DNA of 8,057 nt from Bacillota bacterium. Its GTDB lineage: Bacteria; Bacillota; Clostridia; Christensenellales; SZUA-584. The stretch is from positions 1 through 8,057 of the forward strand of contig JAEYLC010000011.1 in the NCBI GenBank assembly GCA_023461435.1, given 5' to 3'. A model generated the notes under the pieces. That model did not search any database. It was not told the origin of the DNA and saw nothing but the letters and a program-made list of their open reading frames with translations. Below, piece by piece: positions 1 through 5,819 of this stretch. The position numbers were made by a program, and so were the translations under genes. Each line of letters starts with the position of its first letter. Position 1 is the stretch's first letter.

Positions 1-120
1 TAATATCACTATTAGACCACTTCAACAAAGTACACTTAGTTACGAATTGAACCGCCGTATACGGAAAACCGTACGTACGGTGGTGTGAGAGGGGCGAAAC
101 CTGATACGGTTAGCCCCTAC
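1..120 (+). mobile_element. Group II intron, 3' end (domains V and VI)
   Basis: Only the last part of the intron is inside the window; its reverse transcriptase/maturase should lie to the left. Domain V folds from 52 to 83: 52-59 pairs with 76-83 (one G-U pair, 54/81), 60-64 pairs with 69-73 around an AAAA loop at 65-68, and the two-base CG bulge at 74-75 is in the expected place. The catalytic triad position reads CGC (53-55) rather than the commoner AGC. Domain VI follows: GGGGC at 91-95 pairs with GCCCC at 113-117, AACC at 98-101 pairs with GGTT at 108-111, and A112 is left bulged as the likely branch point. Eight bases later comes TAC, giving a 3' splice site after about 120. The bases before 48 are probably the end of domain IV. 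The exact 3' boundary is inferred. Confidence 0.85.
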
Positions 121-124
121 TCGA

Positions 125-946
125 TTACTCAAAATCACGCATATTGTCCGAAAGCCAGCCCGATATCACCGATGCAAACAGCTGCGGCTGCTCGATCTGC
201 AGATTATGCCCCGCCCTGTTGAGCGCGACATAGGTGGCATTCGTATAGTGCTTCATCAATTCAAATTGATCGCGGTAGCCGACCTCCGTATCCTGTTTTC
301 CGGCGATGATCAGACATGGTGCGGCGAAAGGCTCTTTCAGCTTATCCACATCGAATGAGAATGCGCCGTCGAGCATCTTGTTTAAAAAGTGGGCGTCCTG
401 ATGCCGCAAGGTGTCATAGATATCATTCTGATAACGCATCCATACGTTTTCCGTCAGTATCACATTCATGTATTCGAAGCTTTTTCTTTCCTTTAGGCTC
501 AGCGTGTCTAAAAACGCCCCGTCTTTTTCTACCACACGCAGCGGCTCCACCTGGCCTTTCCGGTAACCGGGGACCACGACAGGGCACAGCAAGATCACGC
601 CCGCGATCTGAGACGCCCGTTTGTTGACCATGCCCCTTGCGAGATACCCGCCGTACGACTCGCCCATCACCAGATACCTTTGGCCCGGTATGAGGTCGTC
701 CAGCAGCTCAAACAGGGCATCCAGCATGCCGTCGGAGTTTCTGATATGCGGGCCCGCTTTGGATTTTCCCATGCCCGGAAGATCGATATAAATCCGTTTG
801 AAGCCAGAGGAATCGCTGCTGAATAATGGTTCCATGGGGCCGGAGAGGATGCGGTGGTCAACGCCCCAGCCGTGAAGCATGACCAGAGGAATGCCGTTCC
901 CGCAGACTTCATAGTCAATCGATGTGCCGCCTTTTATCCATACCAT
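125..946 (-). CDS. Alpha/beta hydrolase
   Basis: A 273-residue single-domain alpha/beta-hydrolase fold enzyme, probably cytoplasmic; no signal peptide or membrane segment is seen. The oxyanion-hole motif HGWG lies at residues 25-28, the nucleophile elbow GESYGG at 95-100 makes Ser97 the nucleophile, Asp219 in GKQD is the likely acid, and His247 in RAGH completes the triad. The segment at about 125-205 between the elbow and the acid is the lid/cap region that would set substrate choice. The true substrate (ester, lactone or other) cannot be read from the sequence. The ATG start has a modest AGG-type ribosome binding site and a good promoter upstream. It is monocistronic, following a terminator that ends the UPF0303 gene. 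The stop codon (127-125) lies only a few bases from the end of an oppositely oriented group II intron, so the gene's original terminator has probably been displaced. Confidence 0.9.
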   Translation of the reverse strand: MVWIKGGTSIDYEVCGNGIPLVMLHGWGVDHRILSGPMEPLFSSDSSGFKRIYIDLPGMGKSKAGPHIRNSDGMLDALFELLDDLIPGQRYLVMGESYGGYLARGMVNKRASQIAGVILLCPVVVPGYRKGQVEPLRVVEKDGAFLDTLSLKERKSFEYMNVILTENVWMRYQNDIYDTLRHQDAHFLNKMLDGAFSFDVDKLKEPFAAPCLIIAGKQDTEVGYRDQFELMKHYTNATYVALNRAGHNLQIEQPQLFASVISGWLSDNMRDFE

Positions 947-981
947 CGTATATACCTGCCCATATATGTTTATTTATGTGA

Positions 982-1010
982 ATTATATATGGAACCGCTT
1001 CTGAAAGCAA
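982..1010 (-). promoter_or_regulatory. Sigma-A type promoter of the first hydrolase
   Basis: On the minus strand TTGCTT (1010-1005) and TATAAT (987-982) are separated by exactly 17 bases. The predicted start point leaves a leader of about 30 bases before the ATG at 946. This is a close match to the vegetative consensus, and it lies between the upstream terminator and the gene. Confidence 0.7.
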
Positions 1011-1049
1011 ACGTTCGTTCTTGTTTATTGTGAGGCGGATTGAGAGTAT

Positions 1050-1076
1050 AAAAAATGAGCCGATGAACGGCTCATT
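1050..1076 (-). terminator. Rho-independent terminator after the UPF0303 gene
   Basis: Read on the minus strand, ATGAGCCG (1062-1055 arm on the plus strand) forms a perfect 8-bp stem with CGGCTCAT around a 5-base loop, followed by a run of T (plus-strand A at 1050-1054). It starts 15 bases after the stop codon at 1091 and closes the dehydrogenase-UPF0303 operon. Confidence 0.85.
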
Positions 1077-1090
1077 AAGGCTGAGACATT

Positions 1091-1594
1091 TTAAAATTCC
1101 GCATCGACCTCCGGCACGTCCGCACCAAGATATTTAGAAAGACACCGGATGATGTAATTGTGGTCCTGAACGTGCGGCAGATTGGAGACCGTGATGACGG
1201 CAGTGAGCCCGCTGTTTTTGATCCTGACGGGGAAGCCGCCGCCGCAGAACACGAAATCCTTGTCGCTCAGGCCATGCGTGGCCACCGTTTCGCCCGTGAT
1301 ATGAGACGTCACTGCCGCGCCGAGTGAGCTTCGTTCCATCAGCGACACGGTATTGAACTTGCGCATCATCCAGTTTTGGTTGTTGATCGTTGTTTTTTCC
1401 GTCGCATATTGGAACAGTATGTTGCCGTTCATCTTGCGGATACATATGGCGATCTCCACACCGTTCAAAAGCGCTTCCTCAACCATCAGCTTGCCAAGCT
1501 CCCATGCGTCCCGATTGTTGAAGTGCTCAAACTGGAGAGCGTCTTCCTGCTTTAATATCAGCGTGTCCACCGCCGGGAAATCGACATTATTCAT
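1091..1594 (-). CDS. UPF0303 / DUF336-like (HbpS-type) protein
   Basis: A 167-residue protein that matches the UPF0303 family in length and pattern. Visible family traits are FNNRDAWELG (25-34), a strand with AICIRKMNGNILFQY (49-63), NNQNWMMRKFNTV (71-83) and the ending GGGFPVRI (118-125) with VSNLPHVQDHNYII (136-149). Members carry the HbpS/DUF336 fold; some relatives of that fold bind haem or cobalamin, and eukaryotic UPF0303 members form decamers. The activity here is unknown, and 'haem-degrading' labels in databases should be treated with caution. It is co-transcribed with the alcohol dehydrogenase: the gap is 14 bases, and its AGGAGG ribosome binding site (1608-1603) abuts the TAA of that gene, with 8 bases to the ATG. 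The tight coupling suggests that the two proteins act together. The gene is intact. Confidence 0.85.
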   Translation of the reverse strand: MNNVDFPAVDTLILKQEDALQFEHFNNRDAWELGKLMVEEALLNGVEIAICIRKMNGNILFQYATEKTTINNQNWMMRKFNTVSLMERSSLGAAVTSHITGETVATHGLSDKDFVFCGGGFPVRIKNSGLTAVITVSNLPHVQDHNYIIRCLSKYLGADVPEVDAEF

Positions 1595-1608
1595 TCGGCT
1601 TTCCTCCT

Positions 1609-2784
1609 TTACAGCATCAGACGGTAGATATTTTCAACGTCCTGCTTATTAAGCTTGACAAAGCCGCCGATCATCCCCTGGCGTCCGTCGCCGCGGCAAG
1701 CGGTCTCAGCCATCCGCTCAATATCCTCTTCGTTCGCGCCGAGCTCCGCAAAATCAGACGGGAGACCGATCGACTTGAAGAACCGCTTTAACGCGTCAAT
1801 GCCCGCCTTGGCGGTCGCTTCGGGGTTTGCGAAGTCCATGTGGCACCCCCAAACGCGCACAGCCAGCTGCGCAAAGCGCATCACATTGTGCTTTAGGTTG
1901 TACGTCATCCAGGCGGGGAACACGACGGCAAGGCCCGCGCCGTGAGCGCAGTCGTAAATCGCCGAAAGCTCATGCTCAATGTCGTGGCTGGCCCAGTCCT
2001 GCACGCGTCCGACGCCGCACGAGTTGTTGTGCGCCATCATGCCGGCCCACATGATGTTCGCACGCGCCTGATAGTGATTCGCGTCTTCCATGGCGCGCGG
2101 GGCTTCGTGAATCATTGTGAGCAGAAGCGCTTCGATCATTCTGTCGGTGACCTCCACCTCTTTGGTGGTCGTGAAATACCGCTCGAAAAGGTGCGCCATA
2201 ATATCCGCGATACCGCAGGCCGTCTGGAACGGGGGCAGCGTCTGCGTGAGCGCGGGGTTCAGTATCGAAAACGCGGGACGCAGCGCCTCGCCGCTCGCGC
2301 CGCGCTTGAACATGCCGTTTTCCTGCGTGATCACGCTGTCGGGAGAGCCCTCGCTGCCCGCCGCCGAAATGGTCAGTATCGTGCCGATCGTCAGCGCCTT
2401 GGTGACGGGTTTGCCCTGATAGAAATCCCAGAAGTCGCCGTCGTACACGGCGCCCGCGGCAATCGCCTTGGCTGAGTCGATCGCGCTGCCGCCGCCGACC
2501 GCGAGCACAAAGTCGATATGCTCCTTGCGGCAAAGCTCGATGCCTTCATATACAAGGCCGCTGCGCGGGTTTGGCCGTGCGCCGCCCAGCTCGACATAGA
2601 GCAGCCCTTCGCTTGCGAGCGAGGCTTTCACGCGGTCTAATAAACCGGTTTTTATTACGCTGCCGCCGCCGTAGTGTATGAGTATTCTGCTGCCGCCAAA
2701 CCGCTTCACGTATTTGCCGGCTTCGTTTTCCTGATCTTTTCCGAACACAAAATATGTGGGGCTGTAAAAAGTAAAGTTCTCCAT
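1609..2784 (-). CDS. Iron-containing alcohol dehydrogenase (YqhD/BdhA type)
   Basis: A 391-residue group III metal-dependent alcohol dehydrogenase, probably an NAD(P)H-dependent reductase of short aldehydes. The N-terminal dinucleotide-binding domain (about 1-180) shows YGGGSVIKTG (38-47) and VGGGSAIDSAKAIA (96-109), both typical of the YqhD/BdhA branch. The C-terminal helical domain supplies the metal ligands Asp194 and His198 (in GIADIMAH), His267 and His281; these numbers are the same as those known for E. coli YqhD. The position-39 glycine stretch favours NADPH over NADH by analogy with YqhD, but this is inference. The length is normal and the gene is intact. The ATG has an AAAGGA ribosome binding site 8 bases upstream and a promoter just before it. 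It is the first gene of an operon with the UPF0303 gene, and lies directly downstream of an HxlR regulator gene. Butanol dehydrogenase is an alternative name; the substrate cannot be decided here. Confidence 0.93.
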   Translation of the reverse strand: MENFTFYSPTYFVFGKDQENEAGKYVKRFGGSRILIHYGGGSVIKTGLLDRVKASLASEGLLYVELGGARPNPRSGLVYEGIELCRKEHIDFVLAVGGGSAIDSAKAIAAGAVYDGDFWDFYQGKPVTKALTIGTILTISAAGSEGSPDSVITQENGMFKRGASGEALRPAFSILNPALTQTLPPFQTACGIADIMAHLFERYFTTTKEVEVTDRMIEALLLTMIHEAPRAMEDANHYQARANIMWAGMMAHNNSCGVGRVQDWASHDIEHELSAIYDCAHGAGLAVVFPAWMTYNLKHNVMRFAQLAVRVWGCHMDFANPEATAKAGIDALKRFFKSIGLPSDFAELGANEEDIERMAETACRGDGRQGMIGGFVKLNKQDVENIYRLML

Positions 2785-2816
2785 TTGTGAAATCCTTTCG
2801 TGTCTTATTCATTATC

Positions 2817-2844
2817 ATTATAAAATAAGGCGCAAAGAATACAA
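2817..2844 (-). promoter_or_regulatory. Promoter of the alcohol dehydrogenase operon
   Basis: On the minus strand TTGTAT (2844-2839) and TATAAT (2822-2817) lie 16 bases apart, leaving a leader of about 25 bases to the ATG. The -10 box is a perfect consensus. An inverted repeat sits directly upstream of the -35 box. Confidence 0.7.
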
Positions 2845-2845
2845 G

Positions 2846-2865
2846 AAGGCACATTTTAGTGCCTT
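2846..2865. promoter_or_regulatory. Perfect 7-bp inverted repeat: operator or hairpin
   Basis: AAGGCAC and GTGCCTT are perfect inverted arms around six A/T bases. The repeat begins one base upstream of the -35 box of the dehydrogenase promoter and 25 bases after the HxlR gene stop. As RNA it could form a weak terminator for the regulator gene, but the T tract that follows (CTTGTATTCTTT) is poor. As DNA it is well placed as a binding site for HxlR or another regulator. Confidence 0.5.
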
Positions 2866-2890
2866 TATAGAACAGCCGTCTAATTTTGGT

Positions 2891-3250
2891 TTAGTCTTCA
2901 CCGGTGCACTGCCGGTTGGTCAGCTCGAACCGGTCACCGACGTTTTTCTCGCCCCATTCGCACATCATTTCGAGTATCGGGTAAAGTGAGCGCCCGAGCT
3001 CGGTGGCACTGTAAACCACGCGCGGCGGCATCTCGTGGTCATCGGTGCGGCAGACGAGGCCGTCCGTCTCCATCTCCCGAAGCTGCGTGGTCAGCGTTTT
3101 TTTGGGCAGGGTTTCAAGAAAGCTGAGGATCTCGCCATAGCGTTTGGCGCCGTCTTCGATTAAATAGTGAAGAATCAGCGGCTTGCACTTGCCGCCGATC
3201 ATTTTGAGCGTAACTTCCATCTCACATGTGACTTTTATCTTCTCTTTCAT
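2891..3250 (-). CDS. HxlR-family transcriptional regulator
   Basis: A 119-residue winged-helix DNA-binding protein of the HxlR/YodB/HypR family. The family pattern is clear: Cys9 near the N terminus, TLKMIGGKCKPLIL (14-27), the recognition-helix region KKTLTTQLREMETDGLV (50-66), the wing PPRVVYSATELG (75-86) and a C-terminal dimer helix ending in CEWG (97-100). Several family members sense electrophiles or quinones through the N-terminal cysteine, so Cys9 is a plausible sensor. Cys22 stands where most members have tryptophan, and further cysteines occur at 67, 97 and 115. The ribosome binding site is a weak GGGGG 5 bases before the ATG. The gene lies immediately upstream of the alcohol dehydrogenase operon in the same direction, which makes that operon its likely target, together with itself. 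Confidence 0.92.
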   Translation of the reverse strand: MKEKIKVTCEMEVTLKMIGGKCKPLILHYLIEDGAKRYGEILSFLETLPKKTLTTQLREMETDGLVCRTDDHEMPPRVVYSATELGRSLYPILEMMCEWGEKNVGDRFELTNRQCTGED

Positions 3251-3292
3251 AGTGCCCCCGTATCAGCATCCGTATGATTCATTCTACCACAA

Positions 3293-3301
3293 TACAAAGT
3301 A
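3293..3301. promoter_or_regulatory. Possible HxlR autoregulatory site
   Basis: TACAAAGTA is a short palindrome (TAC and GTA arms) about 43 bases upstream of the HxlR gene start and just upstream of a -10-like TAGAAT on the minus strand (3286-3281). Sites of the related regulator YodB also carry TAC/GTA arms, but with different spacing. No convincing -35 box was found, so the call is tentative. Confidence 0.2.
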
Positions 3302-3339
3302 CAAAACGAGCCAAAATGGTGCCCCGGCAAAAAGAACGG

Positions 3340-3369
3340 CATACGAAAACGAGCCCTGAGGACTCGTTT
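3340..3369 (-). terminator. Rho-independent terminator after the second hydrolase
   Basis: Read on the minus strand, a 10-bp stem (AAACGAGTCC with GGGCTCGTTT, one G-T pair) closes a TCA loop at 3347-3369. The U tract is short (TTTT, then CGTAT), so efficiency may be moderate. It begins 14 bases after the hydrolase stop and lies before the HxlR gene. Confidence 0.7.
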
Positions 3370-3383
3370 GTGTGATGCGGAAT

Positions 3384-4196
3384 TTATTCGGCAAACTGCG
3401 CGAGCTCCTTGGTGAACTTTTCTTTCTCGTCGATGAACAGGAAATGCCCGCTCTCTTTGAACGGCACAAGCACCGAGTTTTCGATATGCTCATGCTGCCA
3501 GACGGAAAGCTGCGGCCGCACAACCTTGTCGTGTACGCCCTGAAGAATCAGCGTGGGCACCCTGATCATGCTGACATCCTCAAACAGCCTTTCTTCACCG
3601 AGCCATGTTCTCGCGATAGCGGCGGTGGCCCAGCCCGAAGCCTGCAGCCCAAGCGAGAAAATCCAGTCTGAGAACGCCTGAGTGACTGGTTTATGGAATA
3701 TCATCTTTCCGAAGTCACGCAGCATCTGAGGCCGATCGGTCAGCGTTTGATCGATGAGCTTTACGACCTCTTCCTTTGGTAGCCCATACGGGAAATAGGA
3801 CCGCTGTACGAGGCTCGGCGCCGCCGACGCGGCGAGTACGAGCCTTGATACGCCGTAACCGCCGTGCCGCGCCATGTATCGCACCGCGATGCCGCCGCCC
3901 GTGGAATGCCCGAGCAGCGTGAAACGGCTGAGCCGCATCGCGTCCACCACGCACCGAAGGTCGTCCGAGAGTTGGCCGTAATCGTAGCCGCGCCACGGTT
4001 TATCCGATTTCCCGAAGCCCCGGTAATCGATGCCGATGCACCGAAAGCCAAGCCTCGGCAGCTGGTCAAACTGGTATTCAAAAAGGCGGTAGTTGCCGGG
4101 CCAGCCATGTACAAACAAAATCGTTTTGTCGCCCGCGGGGTTTAAGTCTTCCACAAATATTTTGACGTCAGGTTCAACGCGTATATAAAAACCCAT
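3384..4196 (-). CDS. Alpha/beta hydrolase (MhpC / haloperoxidase-like)
   Basis: A 270-residue alpha/beta hydrolase. Oxyanion-hole motif HGWPG at 30-34; IGIDYRGFGKSDKP at 54-67, typical of the epoxide hydrolase/haloperoxidase/C-C hydrolase group; nucleophile elbow GHSTGG at 96-101 (Ser98); acid Asp223 in GVHD; base His251 in ESGH. The reading frame stays open upstream to 4295, but the ATG at 4196 is chosen because GGAGG (4209-4205) lies exactly 8 bases before it and family homology starts there. The cap segment (about 130-205) is short and helical. The substrate is unknown; perhydrolase, esterase and C-C hydrolase are all possible. It is transcribed alone, divergently from the GNAT gene, and ends in its own hairpin terminator. 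It is not a recent duplicate of the hydrolase at 125-946, since the motifs and cap differ throughout. Confidence 0.9.
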   Translation of the reverse strand: MGFYIRVEPDVKIFVEDLNPAGDKTILFVHGWPGNYRLFEYQFDQLPRLGFRCIGIDYRGFGKSDKPWRGYDYGQLSDDLRCVVDAMRLSRFTLLGHSTGGGIAVRYMARHGGYGVSRLVLAASAAPSLVQRSYFPYGLPKEEVVKLIDQTLTDRPQMLRDFGKMIFHKPVTQAFSDWIFSLGLQASGWATAAIARTWLGEERLFEDVSMIRVPTLILQGVHDKVVRPQLSVWQHEHIENSVLVPFKESGHFLFIDEKEKFTKELAQFAE

Positions 4197-4344
4197 AGGG
4201 GATTCCTCCAAAATATAGTTTCTCTGATTACAGTATTCAAATCGCTGGATTTTTGTGCCAGATGATGAGCCGCATTGGATTTCACGGATATGCAACAGGA
4301 GAATTTATGTTATATTATTTATATCATGGGGAGGAGTGACAGAC

Positions 4345-4797
4345 ATGAATTTTGTCAGCGCCAAGGAATATTTCGAGCAGGCTCTCGGCATTCGCTTTGA
4401 AATGATCAACAGCTTAAGCTTCCTGCCGGGATTTGAAATCGATGAGCAGTTCAGGGAAACCACGCGCCGCTACTTTGCGGAAGGGGACCAGACGACGCTG
4501 CTTGCGATGGACGGGGAAGAGGCGGTTGCCTGCGCGACGATCTGCTATATGACATGTTTGCCGACGCGGCAGCATACGGCGGGGAAGCGCGCGCACATCA
4601 TGAATGTGTATACGCGGGCGGCATACCGCGGGCAGGGAATCGCCAAGCGGCTGGTCAATATGCTGATAGAAGAGGCAAGGAAACGGGGTGTCACGCATAT
4701 TTCGCTTGATGCGACGGACATGGGACGGCCATTATATGCAAGTCTTGGGTTTCATGATTCCGACGAATACATGGAGATCAGCGTGAAGAAGAATTAA
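4345..4797 (+). CDS. GNAT-family N-acetyltransferase
   Basis: A 150-residue single-domain GNAT protein that would transfer an acetyl group from acetyl-CoA to an unknown amine. Motif A, which holds the pyrophosphate of acetyl-CoA, is clear: NVYTRAAYRGQGIAKRLV (87-104) with the RGQGIA core at 95-100. The C-terminal ATDMGRPLYASLGF (123-136) is the usual motif B with its conserved Tyr131. The ATG at 4345 is chosen over the in-frame ATG at 4255 because AGGAG lies 8 bases upstream (4332-4336) and the GNAT fold begins here; the extra 30 residues upstream look unlike protein. The gene is divergent from the hydrolase at 3384-4196. The region just before it is AT-rich (TATATT, 4311-4316), but no good -35 box was found. 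No terminator is evident before the next gene. Confidence 0.9.
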   Translation: MNFVSAKEYFEQALGIRFEMINSLSFLPGFEIDEQFRETTRRYFAEGDQTTLLAMDGEEAVACATICYMTCLPTRQHTAGKRAHIMNVYTRAAYRGQGIAKRLVNMLIEEARKRGVTHISLDATDMGRPLYASLGFHDSDEYMEISVKKN

Positions 4798-4901
4798 AGA
4801 AAAAGCTGAAAAACCCGAATATACGGATAGATCGTCATGCTTTAATATTAAGTCTCAAACTCGAATGATTCACATCAAAGAAAAAACGGAGGCTGTTACT
4901 G

Positions 4902-5168
4902 ATGTCAAAAGAGAATGCAAAACTGTTCATCGATGAACTGATGAGCAGCAAGAAGCTGCAAAAGCAGCTCGAAGAGCAAAAGCCTGCGACCATAGAGGAT
5001 GTCGCCGCGTTTGCGGCAGACCATAAGTTCAGCTTCACGGCGGAGGAGCTTAACGAGGCGATTGAGGAGCTTAAAGCCATGCAGATATCCGATGATGTGC
5101 TTGGGAAAATCTATGCGGGCGCAATCCCGACGCCGGTTAATGGGCAGATTACGGACGCCGTGACGTGA
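4902..5168 (+). CDS. Nif11-like leader peptide protein (possible RiPP precursor)
   Basis: An 88-residue protein with the Nif11-like leader signature: MSKENAKLFIDELMSS (1-16), a helix to about 25, FSFTAEELNEAIEEL (43-57) and the ending ISDDVLGKIYAGA (62-74). In known members this leader is followed by a double-glycine type cleavage site and a core peptide that becomes a ribosomally made natural product. Here the cleavage motif is degenerate (YAGA instead of VAGG), and the tail after it is only about 14 residues, IPTPVNGQITDAVT, with no cysteine or serine and three threonines. Thioether-bridged products are therefore ruled out for this tail; the protein may be a precursor for another chemistry, a decayed precursor, or a stand-alone Nif11-domain protein. 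The start is well fixed by GGAGG (4888-4892), 9 bases before the ATG. It is followed by its own terminator, and no maturation enzyme or exporter is in the window. Confidence 0.8.
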   Translation: MSKENAKLFIDELMSSKKLQKQLEEQKPATIEDVAAFAADHKFSFTAEELNEAIEELKAMQISDDVLGKIYAGAIPTPVNGQITDAVT

Positions 5169-5182
5169 GATACTCGCGATAC

Positions 5183-5219
5183 AACAAAGGATGCATCTTG
5201 CGGTGCAGCCTTTGTTTTT
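5183..5219 (+). terminator. Rho-independent terminator after the Nif11-like gene
   Basis: AACAAAGG (5183-5190) pairs with CCTTTGTT (5209-5216); inside it TGCATC pairs with GGTGCA around a TTGC loop, with one A/G mismatch between the two stems. A run of T (5215-5219) follows. It begins 15 bases after the stop codon. Confidence 0.85.
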
Positions 5220-5470
5220 GTATGTTATTATTTCTTGGAGAACAAATGAAGCCAAACGGAGAGTGTGCAATATACTTAATGATATGTGATGCCGAGATCA
5301 AAGATAGGCTTATGTTTTTAATTTGAGTATTAATATCATGTTAGAGGATATTGCAATTTAATGGTTTATACAATCGACATGGAAAGTTGCGCAGGAGATT
5401 TGATATTGTGTTTCTCACTCATGTAGATGCAGAGATTCGGTACTAGAGAAATTATCGAGCATTTAAGAGG
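5220..5470. other. AT-rich gene-poor stretch at the left edge of the island
   Basis: No convincing gene. The best candidate is a 26-codon frame at 5246-5326 (MKPNGECAIYLMIC...) with GGAG 5 bases before its ATG. In other frames, 5361-5426 and the short open stretch around 5356-5450 (containing FDIVFLTHVDAEIRY) might be worn remnants of a gene, but nothing was recognised. The base composition changes here from GC-rich to AT-rich. Confidence 0.3.
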
Positions 5471-5471
5471 G

Positions 5472-5500
5472 TTGAAAAATGTAATAACAAGTAGTATCAT
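5472..5500 (+). promoter_or_regulatory. Promoter of the hicA-hicB-secB-like operon
   Basis: TTGAAA (5472-5477) and TATCAT (5495-5500) are separated by exactly 17 bases. The predicted start near 5507 gives a leader of about 40 bases before the TTG start codon at 5546. Confidence 0.7.
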
Positions 5501-5508
5501 ATATGATA
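5495..5508. promoter_or_regulatory. Candidate HicB operator palindrome
   Basis: TATCATATATGATA is a perfect 14-bp palindrome whose left half is the -10 box and whose right half covers the expected transcription start. A protein bound here would block RNA polymerase. HicB antitoxins with ribbon-helix-helix domains commonly bind palindromes in their own promoter, so this is the likely autoregulatory site. TAGTAT occurs at 5492 and again at 5518, which could mark a second subsite. Confidence 0.55.
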
Positions 5509-5545
5509 TCAGCCGAATAGTATATCGGTATATGGGGAGAATACT

Positions 5546-5815
5546 TTGAGTGATCTGCTTGACCAGTATGAAGGTATGCTGGCAAAAAGAAATAACTATG
5601 ACTATTCGGATCTAAGGCGCCTATTGTTAGCATGCGGATTTGAGTTAAAAAAAGAAAACTCGACACACTCAATCTTTAAGCATAAATCCCTGACCAACTT
5701 ATTGACCATAGTGAGAGATGGGAACAGAGTTAAGAAAGGAGTGTATGTGTCGGAGTCAAAGAAGGCAATAGACGAACTTTTAAGCCTAGGTGTTGTCAAT
5801 CTAAAAGGAGAGTGA
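5546..5815 (+). CDS. hicA: HicA-family toxin (mRNA interferase)
   Basis: An 89-residue protein; residues 19-80 match the HicA double-stranded RNA-binding-like fold, whose members cleave mRNA in a translation-independent way. Visible features are YSDLRRLLLACGFELKKEN (20-38), then STHSIFKH (39-46) with His41 at the position of the catalytic histidine, then TIVRDGNRVKKGVYV (54-68). The canonical GSHH is degenerate here. The start is TTG at 5546, supported by GGGGAG 6 bases upstream; the first in-frame ATG (residue 11) has no proper ribosome binding site. This gives an N-terminal extension of about 18 residues compared with short HicA proteins. It is the first gene of the operon; the next gene's ribosome binding site lies inside its last codons. 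Confidence 0.85.
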   Translation: MSDLLDQYEGMLAKRNNYDYSDLRRLLLACGFELKKENSTHSIFKHKSLTNLLTIVRDGNRVKKGVYVSESKKAIDELLSLGVVNLKGE

Positions 5816-5819
5816 AACT

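Noticed and set aside
1942..2533. Long open frames on both strands inside the alcohol dehydrogenase gene
   Set aside because: They are arginine- and alanine-rich shadows of the GC-rich dehydrogenase codons, which carry all the family motifs.
4212..4240. TTGAAT-17-TATATT promoter-like pair for the second hydrolase (minus strand)
   Set aside because: Spacing is ideal, but the start point would fall inside the ribosome binding site at 4205-4209, leaving an mRNA without it.
4197..4295. N-terminal extension of the second hydrolase to an ATG at 4295
   Set aside because: GGAGG lies 8 bases before the ATG at 4196, homology starts there, and the extension does not resemble a signal peptide.
4255..4344. 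N-terminal extension of the GNAT gene to an ATG at 4255
   Set aside because: No ribosome binding site at 4255; a clear one precedes 4345, and the added residues do not belong to the GNAT fold.
4902..5168. Standard lanthipeptide precursor
   Set aside because: The tail has no cysteine, so lanthionine rings cannot form, and no lanthionine synthetase is nearby.
5427..5549. 40-codon plus-strand frame just before hicA
   Set aside because: It has no ribosome binding site, follows a TAG directly, and is overlaid by the hicA promoter and palindrome, which explain the conserved-looking sequence better.
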